From NCBI RefSeq assembly GCF_000421405.1, contig NZ_ATWY01000004.1, positions 124,001-188,000 of the forward strand: a stretch of 64,000 nt of DNA, written 5' to 3'. The position numbers and the translations under genes were made by a program. Below the pieces are notes generated by a model, which saw only the letters and a program-made list of their open reading frames with translations, made no database searches and was not told where the DNA came from. Within the stretch, counting starts at the first letter, position 1; the number at the start of each line of letters is the position of its first letter. Of the stretch, positions 42,084-51,189 are shown piece by piece. The stretch is from Butyrivibrio sp. NC2007. GTDB lineage: Bacteria > Bacillota > Clostridia > Lachnospirales > Lachnospiraceae.

Positions 42084-43392
42084 CAAAATGTTCCAACTCT
42101 TCTAAATCCAATTTGTCAAAGAAGCGTACACCTCTATCTAAATATTTTGTCTCAGGTATAATGCTTACAAGCTCATTGTAAATGCTTCTAACTAACTCAT
42201 CACCTTCAAACATCTGAGTTATTATTAAGTGTAAAACACCGGCATTCTCACTGGCTACTATCATGACCGGCACTGTTTTTACCACTGTGTTGCCCCTTAC
42301 TGCCTCAATATATTTGTCAATTTCATCTGAGTAGTGAACTTTCCCCATATAAGACAATGCATAAGTATAAGGGCTTCTGGTTTTATTACGCTTTTCTATC
42401 CATTGTAATCCCGAAATAATCTGTTCAATTGAATATGGCTGGGAATCCATCTGCAAGTATTCATCCAACATGGTTTTCAATCGTCCACAGATATTTTCTG
42501 GTTGGATTTGGTTTTTGAGGATTTTTCGTAATAATGCAGCGCGATCTTCAGGCGCCAGTTTATCCATCATGGGGCCGTAGGGAAGTGCTGCAGTTGTTGT
42601 ACCATTGCTCATGGTTTTAATTCCAAATATACGTCGCATATCGACAGGAGTATGACCCACAATGATCTTTTCACCAACTTCAAAATTACTTCTTATAGCG
42701 TTTCCAATCATTGATTCCAAAAGCGGAACGACTGAGCTGTTATAGCTCTTAGCCAGACTAAGAAGTGGTGCTATAGGCAGATCTATTTCAAAGTAGCGCC
42801 ATTTACGATCGCTTTCCTTAAATAATTCTATCGGAAAATGAAATACCTCTTCCGCATGATCTTCTACAACAAAATCCCCTTTTGAATCGGAATCTGCGTT
42901 GCTCTTAAGCACACTCTCGGTCATTAAAACACATTCACCCACATCCGATAGGTAAGTCTTATCAACCTGAACACCTTTTGTTTCAGAAAGGTAGTACATC
43001 ATTATAGTTTTTAAAAAAACATGAATAGATGTACCATCAGTCATCGCATGAAATTCATGATATACCAAAGATTTTTTATTAAAAGAAAGGTAAAAAAGAT
43101 ATCCATAAGTATCTGCTGTTCCAAACCTGCGCAACTTGTTATCTTCAGCAAAAACAGGCACCTTTTCAATATTGTCTTCAATAAATGCTTTGACTCTTCC
43201 TTTTGATACTACAAAGTGGCTTCTGAATACAGGAAGGTCTTTCATTGCAGATAAAACAGCTTGTCTAAGCTTTTCCTCCTCAATCTCTTCCTTTAGTTCA
43301 ATTCCCCATTCCACAGTACATGACTGATTGCCGGAGCTAAACCAGAAATATACCTGATCATCCACACCTAATTCTCTATCTTTTCTTTCCAT
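42076..43392 (-). CDS. Condensation-domain-like acyltransferase
   Basis: 438 residues resembling the chloramphenicol acetyltransferase/condensation fold. HAMTDGTSIHVFLKTIM near residue 113 has the HxxxDG catalytic motif. IGNAIRSNFEVGEKIIVGHTPVDMRR and the C-terminal TYALSYMGKVHYSDEIDKYI also fit stand-alone condensation or alcohol acetyltransferase-like proteins. Such enzymes use a carrier-bound or CoA-bound acyl donor and an alcohol or amine acceptor. Set beside a ligase and carrier protein, it suggests NRPS-like chemistry. AAGGTAAA/GGAG precede the ATG. Confidence 0.78.
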   Translation of the reverse strand: MERKDRELGVDDQVYFWFSSGNQSCTVEWGIELKEEIEEEKLRQAVLSAMKDLPVFRSHFVVSKGRVKAFIEDNIEKVPVFAEDNKLRRFGTADTYGYLFYLSFNKKSLVYHEFHAMTDGTSIHVFLKTIMMYYLSETKGVQVDKTYLSDVGECVLMTESVLKSNADSDSKGDFVVEDHAEEVFHFPIELFKESDRKWRYFEIDLPIAPLLSLAKSYNSSVVPLLESMIGNAIRSNFEVGEKIIVGHTPVDMRRIFGIKTMSNGTTTAALPYGPMMDKLAPEDRAALLRKILKNQIQPENICGRLKTMLDEYLQMDSQPYSIEQIISGLQWIEKRNKTRSPYTYALSYMGKVHYSDEIDKYIEAVRGNTVVKTVPVMIVASENAGVLHLIITQMFEGDELVRSIYNELVSIIPETKYLDRGVRFFDKLDLEELEHFDE

Positions 43393-43421
43393 TTTACCTT
43401 ATCTCCAATTATCCTTTATTT

Positions 43422-44474
43422 TTATCCTTTGAACCACTGATAGAACCCTCTAAAGAAATAAAACATATAGAAATCTGTAGTCTTTAGGCACAGGTATCTC
43501 AGTGTGCTAATCTTGTGAGCCTTATGAACCTCACTGAGCATATTCCTAAATTCTTTGCTTCCCAGTTCCTGACGAAGCGTATGTTGCATTTTAAAGCGCT
43601 TGTCGGTCTTATTAAGCGCTTCATACATGGAAGTCATTCTGCTTACCCAGTCAGTAATAAATATCCCCTTTACGACGAGAATGCTGTCGGCTGTAGCTCC
43701 CAACTGACGACTTTCCCACTCAACAAAGCGTCTATAAACCGCTTTGGTATCTTCCATATCTCCCTTATGATATGAAATTGAAAGATTGTCATCAGTTCTT
43801 TTGACGTAATGGTAGAGCGGTCTGTTAATCATTCCGATACTACCGGGGCAATTGTCAAGATAGTCCAGATTAAACTTTAGATCCTCTCCAATCTTAATCT
43901 CTTCATCAAAAATAATCACTTTATCCTTGATTGTTTTTAAGCTGTAACACTTATTTGTCACAAAATTAAACAGCTTGAGATATGCCATCATAGCAGCTGA
44001 ACTTCGGAGCATGATATAGTTCTCGCCTTCAGCATAACCCAGTCCCGACTCTAAAATACTGACCTTGTCATCTATATTTTTATTAAATCTGTTATCAAAA
44101 AACATCCCGCATGCTACAAAAGAAATATCTTTACCAACCCAGCTGTCATACGCCACGACATAGCTCTCTATAAGATCTGGCTCCGGATAATCATCTGCAT
44201 CCCAAAATACGATATAATCGCCTTTTGCTTCTTTAATACCGCGATTTCTGGCTGCTGATGGCCCGGAATTATCCTGTCGTATCACTTGTATCCTGCTATC
44301 CTTTTTTGAAAATGAATCCGCTCTTACAAATGTTCCATCATCAGAGCCGTCATCAATCACAATTATCTCAATATTTCTATAAGTCTGGAAAATTGCAGCC
44401 CTTAGACATTCCTCTATTGAATTCTCTGCATTATACGCCGGTATTACTACCGAAACTAAATTGTATTTTTTCAT
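43422..44474 (-). CDS. Family 2 glycosyltransferase
   Basis: 350 residues. GT-A motifs LVSVVIPAYNAENSIEECLR, IIVIDDGSDDGTFVRADSF, NSGPSAARNRGIKEAKGDY and VFWDADDYPEPDL, then FDEEIKIGEDLKFNLDYL near 200. The C-terminal part has a hydrophobic, aromatic end (FYMFYFFRGFYQWF) that may sit at the membrane. It is in the export operon, 12 bp after the GT4-GT2 fusion gene and 30 bp before the condensation-like gene. Confidence 0.9.
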   Translation of the reverse strand: MKKYNLVSVVIPAYNAENSIEECLRAAIFQTYRNIEIIVIDDGSDDGTFVRADSFSKKDSRIQVIRQDNSGPSAARNRGIKEAKGDYIVFWDADDYPEPDLIESYVVAYDSWVGKDISFVACGMFFDNRFNKNIDDKVSILESGLGYAEGENYIMLRSSAAMMAYLKLFNFVTNKCYSLKTIKDKVIIFDEEIKIGEDLKFNLDYLDNCPGSIGMINRPLYHYVKRTDDNLSISYHKGDMEDTKAVYRRFVEWESRQLGATADSILVVKGIFITDWVSRMTSMYEALNKTDKRFKMQHTLRQELGSKEFRNMLSEVHKAHKISTLRYLCLKTTDFYMFYFFRGFYQWFKG

Positions 44475-44485
44475 AACACACTTAC

Positions 44486-46597
44486 TTAATACTTAATAAA
44501 TTCCCATGCCAAAAGTGAAATCTTTTTTTTGAGCCCTCTCACATCAGGAATACCTCCTGAATGTAATTCCTCTCTGTATAATTCACTTAATTCTTTCTTT
44601 TTCTGTTTATCTTCAATATTTCTGTATATATATTTGATGTGGTTCAGTAGTGAAGCACGGCTCTGCTGTACAAGCTCATGTTCCCCATGACTTTCAAAAA
44701 AAGTTGTCCTGTCCTGGATTGCCCTGATAAGATCTTTGTATCGCTTTTCCATGTCATCCTGCATTATGCTGCCACTGCGCTGGCGATACAGATATAGGCC
44801 TTCAGGCATATATGATACTATTCCTGCCCTGTACAACAGCTTGTATACCACGGCTTCATCCTCATGAAGCACCCCAGCATTGAAGCGTATGTTGTCAAAA
44901 ATCCTCTTTTTATACAGCTTATTCCAGGCAACCGTGCAGATGTTATTATTTCTCATCATCTGCACAAGAGACTCCCTTCCACTCCATTTGCCCGGCAATG
45001 CGTTTGTAAAGGGCTTTTGCCGGATAATCTCACCACTTTTACCATACCAAACTCTATCGATACCACACGCAACAACATCTGAATTATCAGCAAACATTTT
45101 ATTTACCATTTTCTCAAATGTATCAGGCTTTATATGGTCATCACTGTCGCAAAAGAAAATATAGTCCCCTGTAGCGATGTCACACCCAGTATTACGTGCC
45201 ACCGACAATCCCTGATTCTCCTGTTCAACAATTTTGATACGGGTGTCTTTGTCGGCATATTTCCGACATAACATTCCGGATGAATCCGTGGATCCGTCAT
45301 TTACCAGTATTATTTCAATATTACTGTATGTCTGTGAAATAAGAGACTCGACACAATTGGGAAGGTAGGTTTCAACATTGTACACAGGAACTATTACTGA
45401 TATTCTGCCTTCAGGTTTTCCTCTGTCAATTATCCTGCGAAAATTTGAATAATAGAACGATATATCAAAATCTTTAATCTGTCTTGCTCGATTATATGCG
45501 CTCTCTGCCAGTTTATCCCGAAGCTTCTCATCCATTGCAGCCTCTCTCATCGCCTCACAGAGATGTTTTGAAAACTCTTTGCTCTTATCTACAATTATTG
45601 CCGCGTCCCCCAGTACCTCGGGTAAAGCTCCGGAATCAGATGCAATGATCACTTTTCCCATAGCCATGCTTTCCAGTGCAACCAGCCCAAAGGGCTCTTC
45701 AAACATACTGGGAATAACAACTATATCTGCAGAATCATATCTCTTTACAAGCTCCCGACCAGAAACCTGCTCATATAATGATATCTGTTTGTTTCGTTCT
45801 GATAAACTACGTACTTCACTCTCATATCTATTATCAAAACCCGAAAAGCCAACTATTTCCATGGAATATTTCTGTTTTTCCGAGGATTCAATCCCGTCTA
45901 TAAACATATTAAAGGCTGTCGCCAGCTCTTTTACTCCCTTATCCGGAATTATCCTTCCGGCATACAGAAAAGATACCCCGTCATTACTTCTCACGTCAGC
46001 CCGATATTCGGACAGGTCAACACCATTGTAGAGAAGATGTACTGTTGCATCACTAGCATATTTAAGAATCTGTTTTTTGATATAGCCACTGACAGCAATA
46101 AACTGAACGCCGTTTCTCACTAGTTCTCTGATATATTCCGGAGTGCGATAAATATCCACATCATTGTGCATGTGAAAATATACAGAAAAACCATATTCCC
46201 CCTTGCAATTGCGTACTATCTCGCAAGCAGTAGACATCATATTTTCAATGATAACTGCATCATAGTCATAAGAAAGCTCAGATAGTCTGTTGAAGAAAGC
46301 CTTTTGTATCGATGCGTCGAGTAATCGCGTGGCACTGCTGCTCGGAACTGTTCTGTAATACTTATCAAGGACTCTGTCTACAGCTTTTGCATAACCACTT
46401 GTTTTAATATATATAAGATTTGTGGAAGCAAAAGAGTAGTTAGGCTTCTCATCATGATCAATGGTAAACAGATCTATGGAAAACTTTTTGTGCTCTTCAT
46501 TGGCATCAATGAGTTTTGATATCAATACTTCTACAGCTCCTCCCCTGCTCGCCGGAACCGGAAGGATACAAGGCGCAATAATAGCTATTTTCATCAT
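44486..46597 (-). CDS. Bifunctional glycosyltransferase, GT4-GT2 fusion
   Basis: 703 residues. Residues about 1 to 390 are a GT-B enzyme: IAPCILPVPASRGGAVEVL, VSFLYAGRIIPDKGVKELAT and EEPFGLVALESMAMGKVIIA are GT4 landmarks. Residues about 400 to 703 are a GT-A enzyme: RISVIVPVYNVETYLPNCVE, ILVNDGSTDSSGMLCRKY, NQGLSVARNTGCDIATGDYI and FFCDSDDHI. The two may add successive sugars of the repeat. Each half has its full motif set, so both should be active. The gene lies 20 bp from the anchored surface-protein gene. Confidence 0.9.
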   Translation of the reverse strand: MMKIAIIAPCILPVPASRGGAVEVLISKLIDANEEHKKFSIDLFTIDHDEKPNYSFASTNLIYIKTSGYAKAVDRVLDKYYRTVPSSSATRLLDASIQKAFFNRLSELSYDYDAVIIENMMSTACEIVRNCKGEYGFSVYFHMHNDVDIYRTPEYIRELVRNGVQFIAVSGYIKKQILKYASDATVHLLYNGVDLSEYRADVRSNDGVSFLYAGRIIPDKGVKELATAFNMFIDGIESSEKQKYSMEIVGFSGFDNRYESEVRSLSERNKQISLYEQVSGRELVKRYDSADIVVIPSMFEEPFGLVALESMAMGKVIIASDSGALPEVLGDAAIIVDKSKEFSKHLCEAMREAAMDEKLRDKLAESAYNRARQIKDFDISFYYSNFRRIIDRGKPEGRISVIVPVYNVETYLPNCVESLISQTYSNIEIILVNDGSTDSSGMLCRKYADKDTRIKIVEQENQGLSVARNTGCDIATGDYIFFCDSDDHIKPDTFEKMVNKMFADNSDVVACGIDRVWYGKSGEIIRQKPFTNALPGKWSGRESLVQMMRNNNICTVAWNKLYKKRIFDNIRFNAGVLHEDEAVVYKLLYRAGIVSYMPEGLYLYRQRSGSIMQDDMEKRYKDLIRAIQDRTTFFESHGEHELVQQSRASLLNHIKYIYRNIEDKQKKKELSELYREELHSGGIPDVRGLKKKISLLAWEFIKY

Positions 46598-46616
46598 AAC
46601 AAGACTCCGAAATAAA

Positions 46617-47537
46617 TCAGCGCTTCTTTATATACATGATTATTGCAATCAAAGCCAAAAGCTCAGCTGCCACAAAAATACCTCTTCCCCCCCACACAAG
46701 ATAAGGATTAGGAGCTTTCTCAATAACTGTAGAAGCATGATCTTCTGTAACATTTACCCTGAAAGTTCCCAGCTCTTTCTGAACCGGTTCACCGCCCAAA
46801 TCTGTGTACTTAAGCACAACTGATATAGTCTGGTCTCCGGATTCTGTAAAAATGACGTTAAAGTCTTTGCTGTATGTCTTGCCTGCTGCTATAGCGCCAA
46901 GATCTATCTCTCTAGTCGACTCACTGACATTTCCTTCAACAACAAGCTTTGCGTCAATTATGTTATCACTTCCCTTATTGCTATAACCCATACTCAAAAG
47001 TGACTGATTATTCTTTACCGCATGAGCGCTAACTTCGATGGAATTCACTACAACAACATCATAGCTCTGTCCAATTAGGATCATCGTGGAAGAATTTGTA
47101 CACCTCTGACCTCCGCATACATATACAAGATCACATATAAAGTCCACATAATCACCGGAAAAATCCGTCGAAACAAGGATTGGTATGTTTATTGTTGTTC
47201 TGCTGCCGGCCTTTAGATCTCCCACAAAGAGCTGGTTATCATCACCATATTGTGGGTAAATCTTTCCGGAATAACTTCTGCTAACGACAACTAAATTGTG
47301 TACATCAGAAGTTCTGTTGGCATTGTGAAGTGTCAACGATATATTGGACTCCTTTCCCGCCTCAATATATCCTCCCTCTATGGAGTAACTCTCAATTTCA
47401 ACTACGGAGTTAAAGGAGATGCTGCCCTGCTCCTCGGTCGGCTCAACTGCATATACCACAAAATTCGAACATAATGCAGTGAGCACAACTACCAAAAGGC
47501 AACTAATAATTTTATTTAATCTCTTAAGCATTTTCAT
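46617..47537 (-). CDS. Secreted, C-terminally membrane-anchored protein with CARDB-like repeats
   Basis: 306 residues. A signal peptide (IISCLLVVVLTALCSNFVVYA) leads to two immunoglobulin-like beta-sandwich domains of CARDB/NPCBM-associated type (KESNISLTLHNANRTSDVHN; SLLSMGYSNKGSDNIIDAKL), and the C-terminus is a transmembrane helix with positive tail (GIFVAAELLALIAIIMYIKKR). Two cysteines at CGGQRC could form a disulfide. It should lie on the outer face of the membrane, possibly helping polymer assembly. It follows cpsD by 9 bp. No named family is recognised with certainty. Confidence 0.75.
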   Translation of the reverse strand: MKMLKRLNKIISCLLVVVLTALCSNFVVYAVEPTEEQGSISFNSVVEIESYSIEGGYIEAGKESNISLTLHNANRTSDVHNLVVVSRSYSGKIYPQYGDDNQLFVGDLKAGSRTTINIPILVSTDFSGDYVDFICDLVYVCGGQRCTNSSTMILIGQSYDVVVVNSIEVSAHAVKNNQSLLSMGYSNKGSDNIIDAKLVVEGNVSESTREIDLGAIAAGKTYSKDFNVIFTESGDQTISVVLKYTDLGGEPVQKELGTFRVNVTEDHASTVIEKAPNPYLVWGGRGIFVAAELLALIAIIMYIKKR

Positions 47538-47546
47538 TGTTCCAAA

Positions 47547-48257
47547 TTACCTCTTAGCCTTTCTCTTCGATTTGCCGGCGTATCTCTCTTTCAGGAAATA
47601 ATCATAGTCCTTATGAAGTGATGCATACTGATCCATATCAGTCTTGTTAATAATCGTTCCTATAAGATTGGCCTTACCTTCCTGTAGGGTATTGGCAGCT
47701 TCTACCAGCCCCGCCTTTGATGTCTTACCAATTGCAGATACCAAAATAGTCGCATCTGCAGCAACCGCGATCACCTTAGCATCCATTGAAGAATCCAGTG
47801 CCGGCATATCGTAAATAACGTAGTCAAACGATTTAGAAAGCTCTTCCCTTACTTCGTTCATCTTGTTTGAACAAAGAAGCCTTATAGGATTATCAATCAA
47901 CTCACCACAAGGTATATACGATAAATTATCAGTAGTCGTATCATATATAACGTTTTCTAGAGCAGTTTTTCCAAGAAGATAATCTGACAATCCACAGTTG
48001 GCATTTTCATTCAATCTCTTATAGCTACTCTTTTTTCTCATATCTCCGTCAATCAGAACCGTCTTCCATCCGGAAGAAGCCATGGCTGCAGCAAGGTTAA
48101 TAGCCACAGTTGTTGCTCCATCTCCAGGCTCACATCCGCATATTACAAAGCTCTTATATCCATTCTGCCTTTTGAGGACGTGCAAATTCATGACCGCCTG
48201 ATCAAACGCATCATTTAGTACCACATTATCATTTTTATATATTTCTAGCATTTTCAA
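47547..48257 (-). CDS. CpsD/CapB-like bacterial tyrosine kinase homologue with altered P-loop
   Basis: 236 residues. The Walker A region is CEPGDGATTVAINLAAAM, where the usual GK(S/T) is GAT: the P-loop lysine is Ala (codon GCA). The second motif VLIDGDMRKK is kept, and the C-terminus has a tyrosine cluster (YASLHKDYDYFLKERY) and a basic tail. Known CpsD proteins pair with CpsC-type membrane activators to control capsule length; one is directly upstream. The missing lysine makes normal ATP hydrolysis doubtful. The start is TTG at 48257, 8 bases after AGGAG, with an ATG two codons later as an alternative. Confidence 0.88.
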   Translation of the reverse strand: MKMLEIYKNDNVVLNDAFDQAVMNLHVLKRQNGYKSFVICGCEPGDGATTVAINLAAAMASSGWKTVLIDGDMRKKSSYKRLNENANCGLSDYLLGKTALENVIYDTTTDNLSYIPCGELIDNPIRLLCSNKMNEVREELSKSFDYVIYDMPALDSSMDAKVIAVAADATILVSAIGKTSKAGLVEAANTLQEGKANLIGTIINKTDMDQYASLHKDYDYFLKERYAGKSKRKAKR

Positions 48258-48273
48258 TGTTCTTTCTCCTAAA

Positions 48274-48990
48274 TTAATTCTTGTACTCAGGAATAACCCC
48301 TATAACCGGCAACTGATTTCTGATAGTAGCTTCTCTGACAGTTCTGACTTTTTTATCAAACATCTCACAACCAACAACGATCATGCAGGCAATCATAAAA
48401 CCGCCAAGCATATACTGAATCCTGCCTTTCCATGCTTCACGATTTGCATTTGTTGACAAACTTCCTGTCTCAGCATTATCAAGATTCTTAACAGAGTCGA
48501 GCTTAAGAATATTGGCCATCTCAATAACATATGAATCCGCCACTGCGTCCGCTATCTGCCTTGACAATTCGGGGTCTGTCGTGGTGGCATAAAAAGATAT
48601 GATCGTAGCCGAACTGTTCATGAAACTTGAAATCGAAGATGATGAAGAGGCTTTTTTCACTGAAGAATTGACCCATACTGCTCTCTGAATATCGGATGCA
48701 TCCACATCACTTCTTCCTAATAAAAGTGCTGCCCTCTTGCTTACTTTAAGGGATGAAGCAACATCCAGATATGCATTCATGGCTGTAACAGCTGCCGTAG
48801 CATCAGAATATGAAGTGTCCGCTGCAGCATAAACGGTAGCTACTGACGTGTACTTGTCTTCTCCCACATCCAGTGTTAATCCTAATCCTGCCAAAAAACC
48901 TAGTGTAGTGACAATAATGATGAATAACTTGTGTTGGAATAATGAACGTACACATCTAAATACGTCTATTTCATACTCATTCTTATACAT
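48274..48990 (-). CDS. Chain-length determinant / CpsC-type membrane activator (Wzz family)
   Basis: 238 residues from ATG 48990, 7 bases after GAAAGGAA; a GTG at 49005 is within that Shine-Dalgarno. Two transmembrane segments (LFIIIVTTLGFLAGLGLTL near residue 25 and YMLGGFMIACMIVVGCEMF near 215) surround an external domain of about 160 residues, the Wzz layout. The Gram-positive form has a short cytoplasmic tail that activates a separate CpsD, encoded next. First gene of the 15-gene minus-strand run. Confidence 0.9.
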   Translation of the reverse strand: MYKNEYEIDVFRCVRSLFQHKLFIIIVTTLGFLAGLGLTLDVGEDKYTSVATVYAAADTSYSDATAAVTAMNAYLDVASSLKVSKRAALLLGRSDVDASDIQRAVWVNSSVKKASSSSSISSFMNSSATIISFYATTTDPELSRQIADAVADSYVIEMANILKLDSVKNLDNAETGSLSTNANREAWKGRIQYMLGGFMIACMIVVGCEMFDKKVRTVREATIRNQLPVIGVIPEYKN

Positions 48991-49038
48991 ATCTTTTCCT
49001 TTCACTTACTAATAATAATTCGATAAACAATCCGTGGT

Positions 49039-49067
49039 ATTATAGCATTATTGCTTGTGATTGTATA
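49039..49067 (-). promoter_or_regulatory. Extended -10 promoter of the main polysaccharide operon
   Basis: TATACA (49067 to 49062), 17 bases, TGC then TATAAT (49044 to 49039): a perfect -10 with an extended TGn. Start near 49032, leader about 42 nt. No promoter this good was noticed further down the 15-gene run. Confidence 0.7.
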
Positions 49068-49251
49068 CTGATATTTTATAGAAATTTTATGAATTTTGTG
49101 TGCGCCGTTTTTGTGGATTATAGCCAATTTTGTAAACATTTTCATACAAATATATGACCATACTCTTTACTATTTCATACACAAGTTGTAGACTGCATAC
49201 CATACTCTAATTAATTTATACATTGTTTATTGTTTATTTATACTGTTTTTT

Positions 49252-49280
49252 TTTACTTTTGTTCTCGTTATTGAGATAAT
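49252..49280 (+). promoter_or_regulatory. Probable promoter of the beta-helix protein gene
   Basis: TTTACT (49252 to 49257), 17 bases, GATAAT (49275 to 49280), about 50 nt before the ATG. The rest of the 343-bp intergenic region (48991 to 49333) is very AT-rich and holds no gene that I can see. Confidence 0.5.
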
Positions 49281-49333
49281 TAATCTGTATCTGATGTTGG
49301 GAACTTGTTTTATTACTAAGAAAGGTTTCATAT

Positions 49334-50959
49334 ATGACATCCTATAGAAGATATTTAAAACGTATTATTCCCTGTGTTGTTCTTTTTCTTGCACTAGTAG
49401 TCATCGTAATTTTCAATTTGCCGAACAAAAAGCCAAGTAATCCTGTCATCATCCCAGATGACAACACTCCTCTCAGTGATAGAATTCAAGCCAAGGCATC
49501 TTTCTACCTGTTTAATCCCGGAGATTTTACCCCGGATTTTACAAATGTGACTCCTGATTTGGCTGAGTATATCGGTGAGGGCACAGTATATTTTACAGGA
49601 GATATATATAATAATCCGAGTGAGGTTTCGTCTCTGATTGTCAGCGAACCGAATTATTCTTCTTTCTTACCCAGTGATAAGGCTGTGTCCTGGGGTAGTA
49701 TTTACCTGTACAATGAAAGCAAAGAAATCTGCGTTATAGGTTTAAGTACTGATAAGAGTGAAGTTGATCCTATAGCAGTAGACGATCCTTCATCAGTTCG
49801 CACTTATGGTGCGAAGGGTGACGGCGTAACAGACGATACCGCCGCCATAATAGAAACCCTGAAAAACAATCCTGATGGAAAAGTATATTTCCCACGTGGC
49901 ACCTACGTGATATCCAGCCGTATTCGTATCCCTTCAAATATGCAGATTATTGGAGATGGCGCTTCTTCGGTTATCATCGCAGCGCCGGGTACCGGTCGCG
50001 GGGCAGACATGATAAAAGTTGATAAAGCAACAAATGTTGTATTTAAAAACATTTGCATAAGCGGAAATTCATCTATCAATTATGAAAACATGAATGATCA
50101 AGATGGTATTCATTTGTTGGAGCTTTGGAACAGTGATAACATAACTGTGGACAATTGCAGTTTCATTGATAACGTCTATACAGCAATTCGTAATGTAGGA
50201 AGCAGTAATGTAACAATTACCAACTGCCATTTCAAAAATACCGACTGTGGCTTTATTACACTGGGTTCTGCCGCCAGTATCCACGATTTAACTATAACGA
50301 ACAATTCGATTGACGGCCATCAATCATCAGAGCCCATTTCGCTTTTTGCAAATTCGTCCCACTCAAATATCTTGATTGCGAATAATACAATAATAAACAA
50401 AGCAAAAGCATGTGGCATTTTTATTGGAGGCAAGCAGCATAATAACAATGTTATCATCAGAGATAATACTCTTAATGCTACCGCTTCAGGCATAAGAGTC
50501 GAAAGTTCTAGTGATGTTCAAGTGTTACGCAATAGCATCTCAAATACTGTCAGCGGTTGTGGAATTAAAGTGATGAACTGCGATAACGTAATCCTTGATG
50601 GTAATACTTGCTCAAATGTTCAACAGGATGGTCTACAAATAACAGATTGTTCAGATGTTACTATCAATAAGCTAACAGCTATCAATTGTGGTCAGGCGAC
50701 AAACGATTGGGTTAGTATCCGATTCACCGGCACAAAGAATAGCGATATAACTTTCACCAATTCAAGTATTGAATATAACAATACTACCAGCAAGATTGGA
50801 ATAATCTTCAATTGTGAAACTGATATAGATATGGAGAATATTACTTATAGTAATGCTTCAATCTGGTTGACAAAAAAGAGTGCCAACACTTCGCTGTCTG
50901 TTCCTGCTTCGGTCAAAATTAGAGACCAGGGTCAGGAAAACACTGTAACAACACACTGA
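49334..50959 (+). CDS. Membrane-anchored parallel beta-helix protein (pectate lyase superfamily)
   Basis: 541 residues. An N-terminal signal/anchor (IIPCVVLFLALVVIVIFNL) is followed by a linker and, from about residue 150, the RTYGAKGDGVTDDTAAIIE entry strand of the Pectate_lyase_3/GH28-like beta-helix, then about ten right-handed coils rich in Asn (NVTITNCHFKNTDCGFITLG; NILIANNTIINKAKACGIFI). Such proteins cleave or epimerise polysaccharides at the cell surface. Catalytic acids cannot be assigned by eye. AAAGG precedes the ATG. It diverges from the CpsC operon, so it may trim or depolymerise the same polymer. Confidence 0.85.
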   Translation: MTSYRRYLKRIIPCVVLFLALVVIVIFNLPNKKPSNPVIIPDDNTPLSDRIQAKASFYLFNPGDFTPDFTNVTPDLAEYIGEGTVYFTGDIYNNPSEVSSLIVSEPNYSSFLPSDKAVSWGSIYLYNESKEICVIGLSTDKSEVDPIAVDDPSSVRTYGAKGDGVTDDTAAIIETLKNNPDGKVYFPRGTYVISSRIRIPSNMQIIGDGASSVIIAAPGTGRGADMIKVDKATNVVFKNICISGNSSINYENMNDQDGIHLLELWNSDNITVDNCSFIDNVYTAIRNVGSSNVTITNCHFKNTDCGFITLGSAASIHDLTITNNSIDGHQSSEPISLFANSSHSNILIANNTIINKAKACGIFIGGKQHNNNVIIRDNTLNATASGIRVESSSDVQVLRNSISNTVSGCGIKVMNCDNVILDGNTCSNVQQDGLQITDCSDVTINKLTAINCGQATNDWVSIRFTGTKNSDITFTNSSIEYNNTTSKIGIIFNCETDIDMENITYSNASIWLTKKSANTSLSVPASVKIRDQGQENTVTTH

Positions 50960-50971
50960 GTTCATGCAAAC

Positions 50972-50999
50972 AATGGTCGTGGCATTTGCCACGACCATT
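50972..50999 (+). terminator. Hairpin after the beta-helix gene
   Basis: Perfect 13-bp inverted repeat AATGGTCGTGGCA / TGCCACGACCATT with a very short loop, followed by AGTTTTG. The T-run is short, but position fits a transcript end. Confidence 0.7.
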
Positions 51000-51047
51000 A
51001 GTTTTGAAAACAGTTTTTCGTGCTAATTGCTAGGTTGAACTTGATTT

Positions 51048-51074
51048 GCAGGCTTCATTTTGGCCTGCTTTTTT
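51048..51074 (+). terminator. Rho-independent terminator upstream of glf
   Basis: Stem GCAGGC (51048 to 51053) with GCCTGC (51063 to 51068) and six T. It is the second of two terminators in the 230-bp gap and insulates glf from upstream reading. Confidence 0.8.
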
Positions 51075-51133
51075 GATCAATACTGTAATGCTTATCAAAT
51101 GCATTTATTTTTGTTTCAAATTAGAATAAACTG

Positions 51134-51142
51134 TGATATACT
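51134..51142 (+). promoter_or_regulatory. Extended -10 promoter of glf
   Basis: TG (51134 to 51135), one base, TATACT (51137 to 51142); the -35 is poor. Start near 51149, about 40 nt before the glf ATG. Confidence 0.5.
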
Positions 51143-51189
51143 ATCAAAGATTTTTTTACAAGTATCTGTATACATGGAGTTAATGAGGA

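Noticed and set aside
48991..49333. Search for a small gene or RNA in the AT-rich gap before the beta-helix gene
   Set aside because: No frame with a Shine-Dalgarno and no stable hairpin was found; promoters for both sides explain it.
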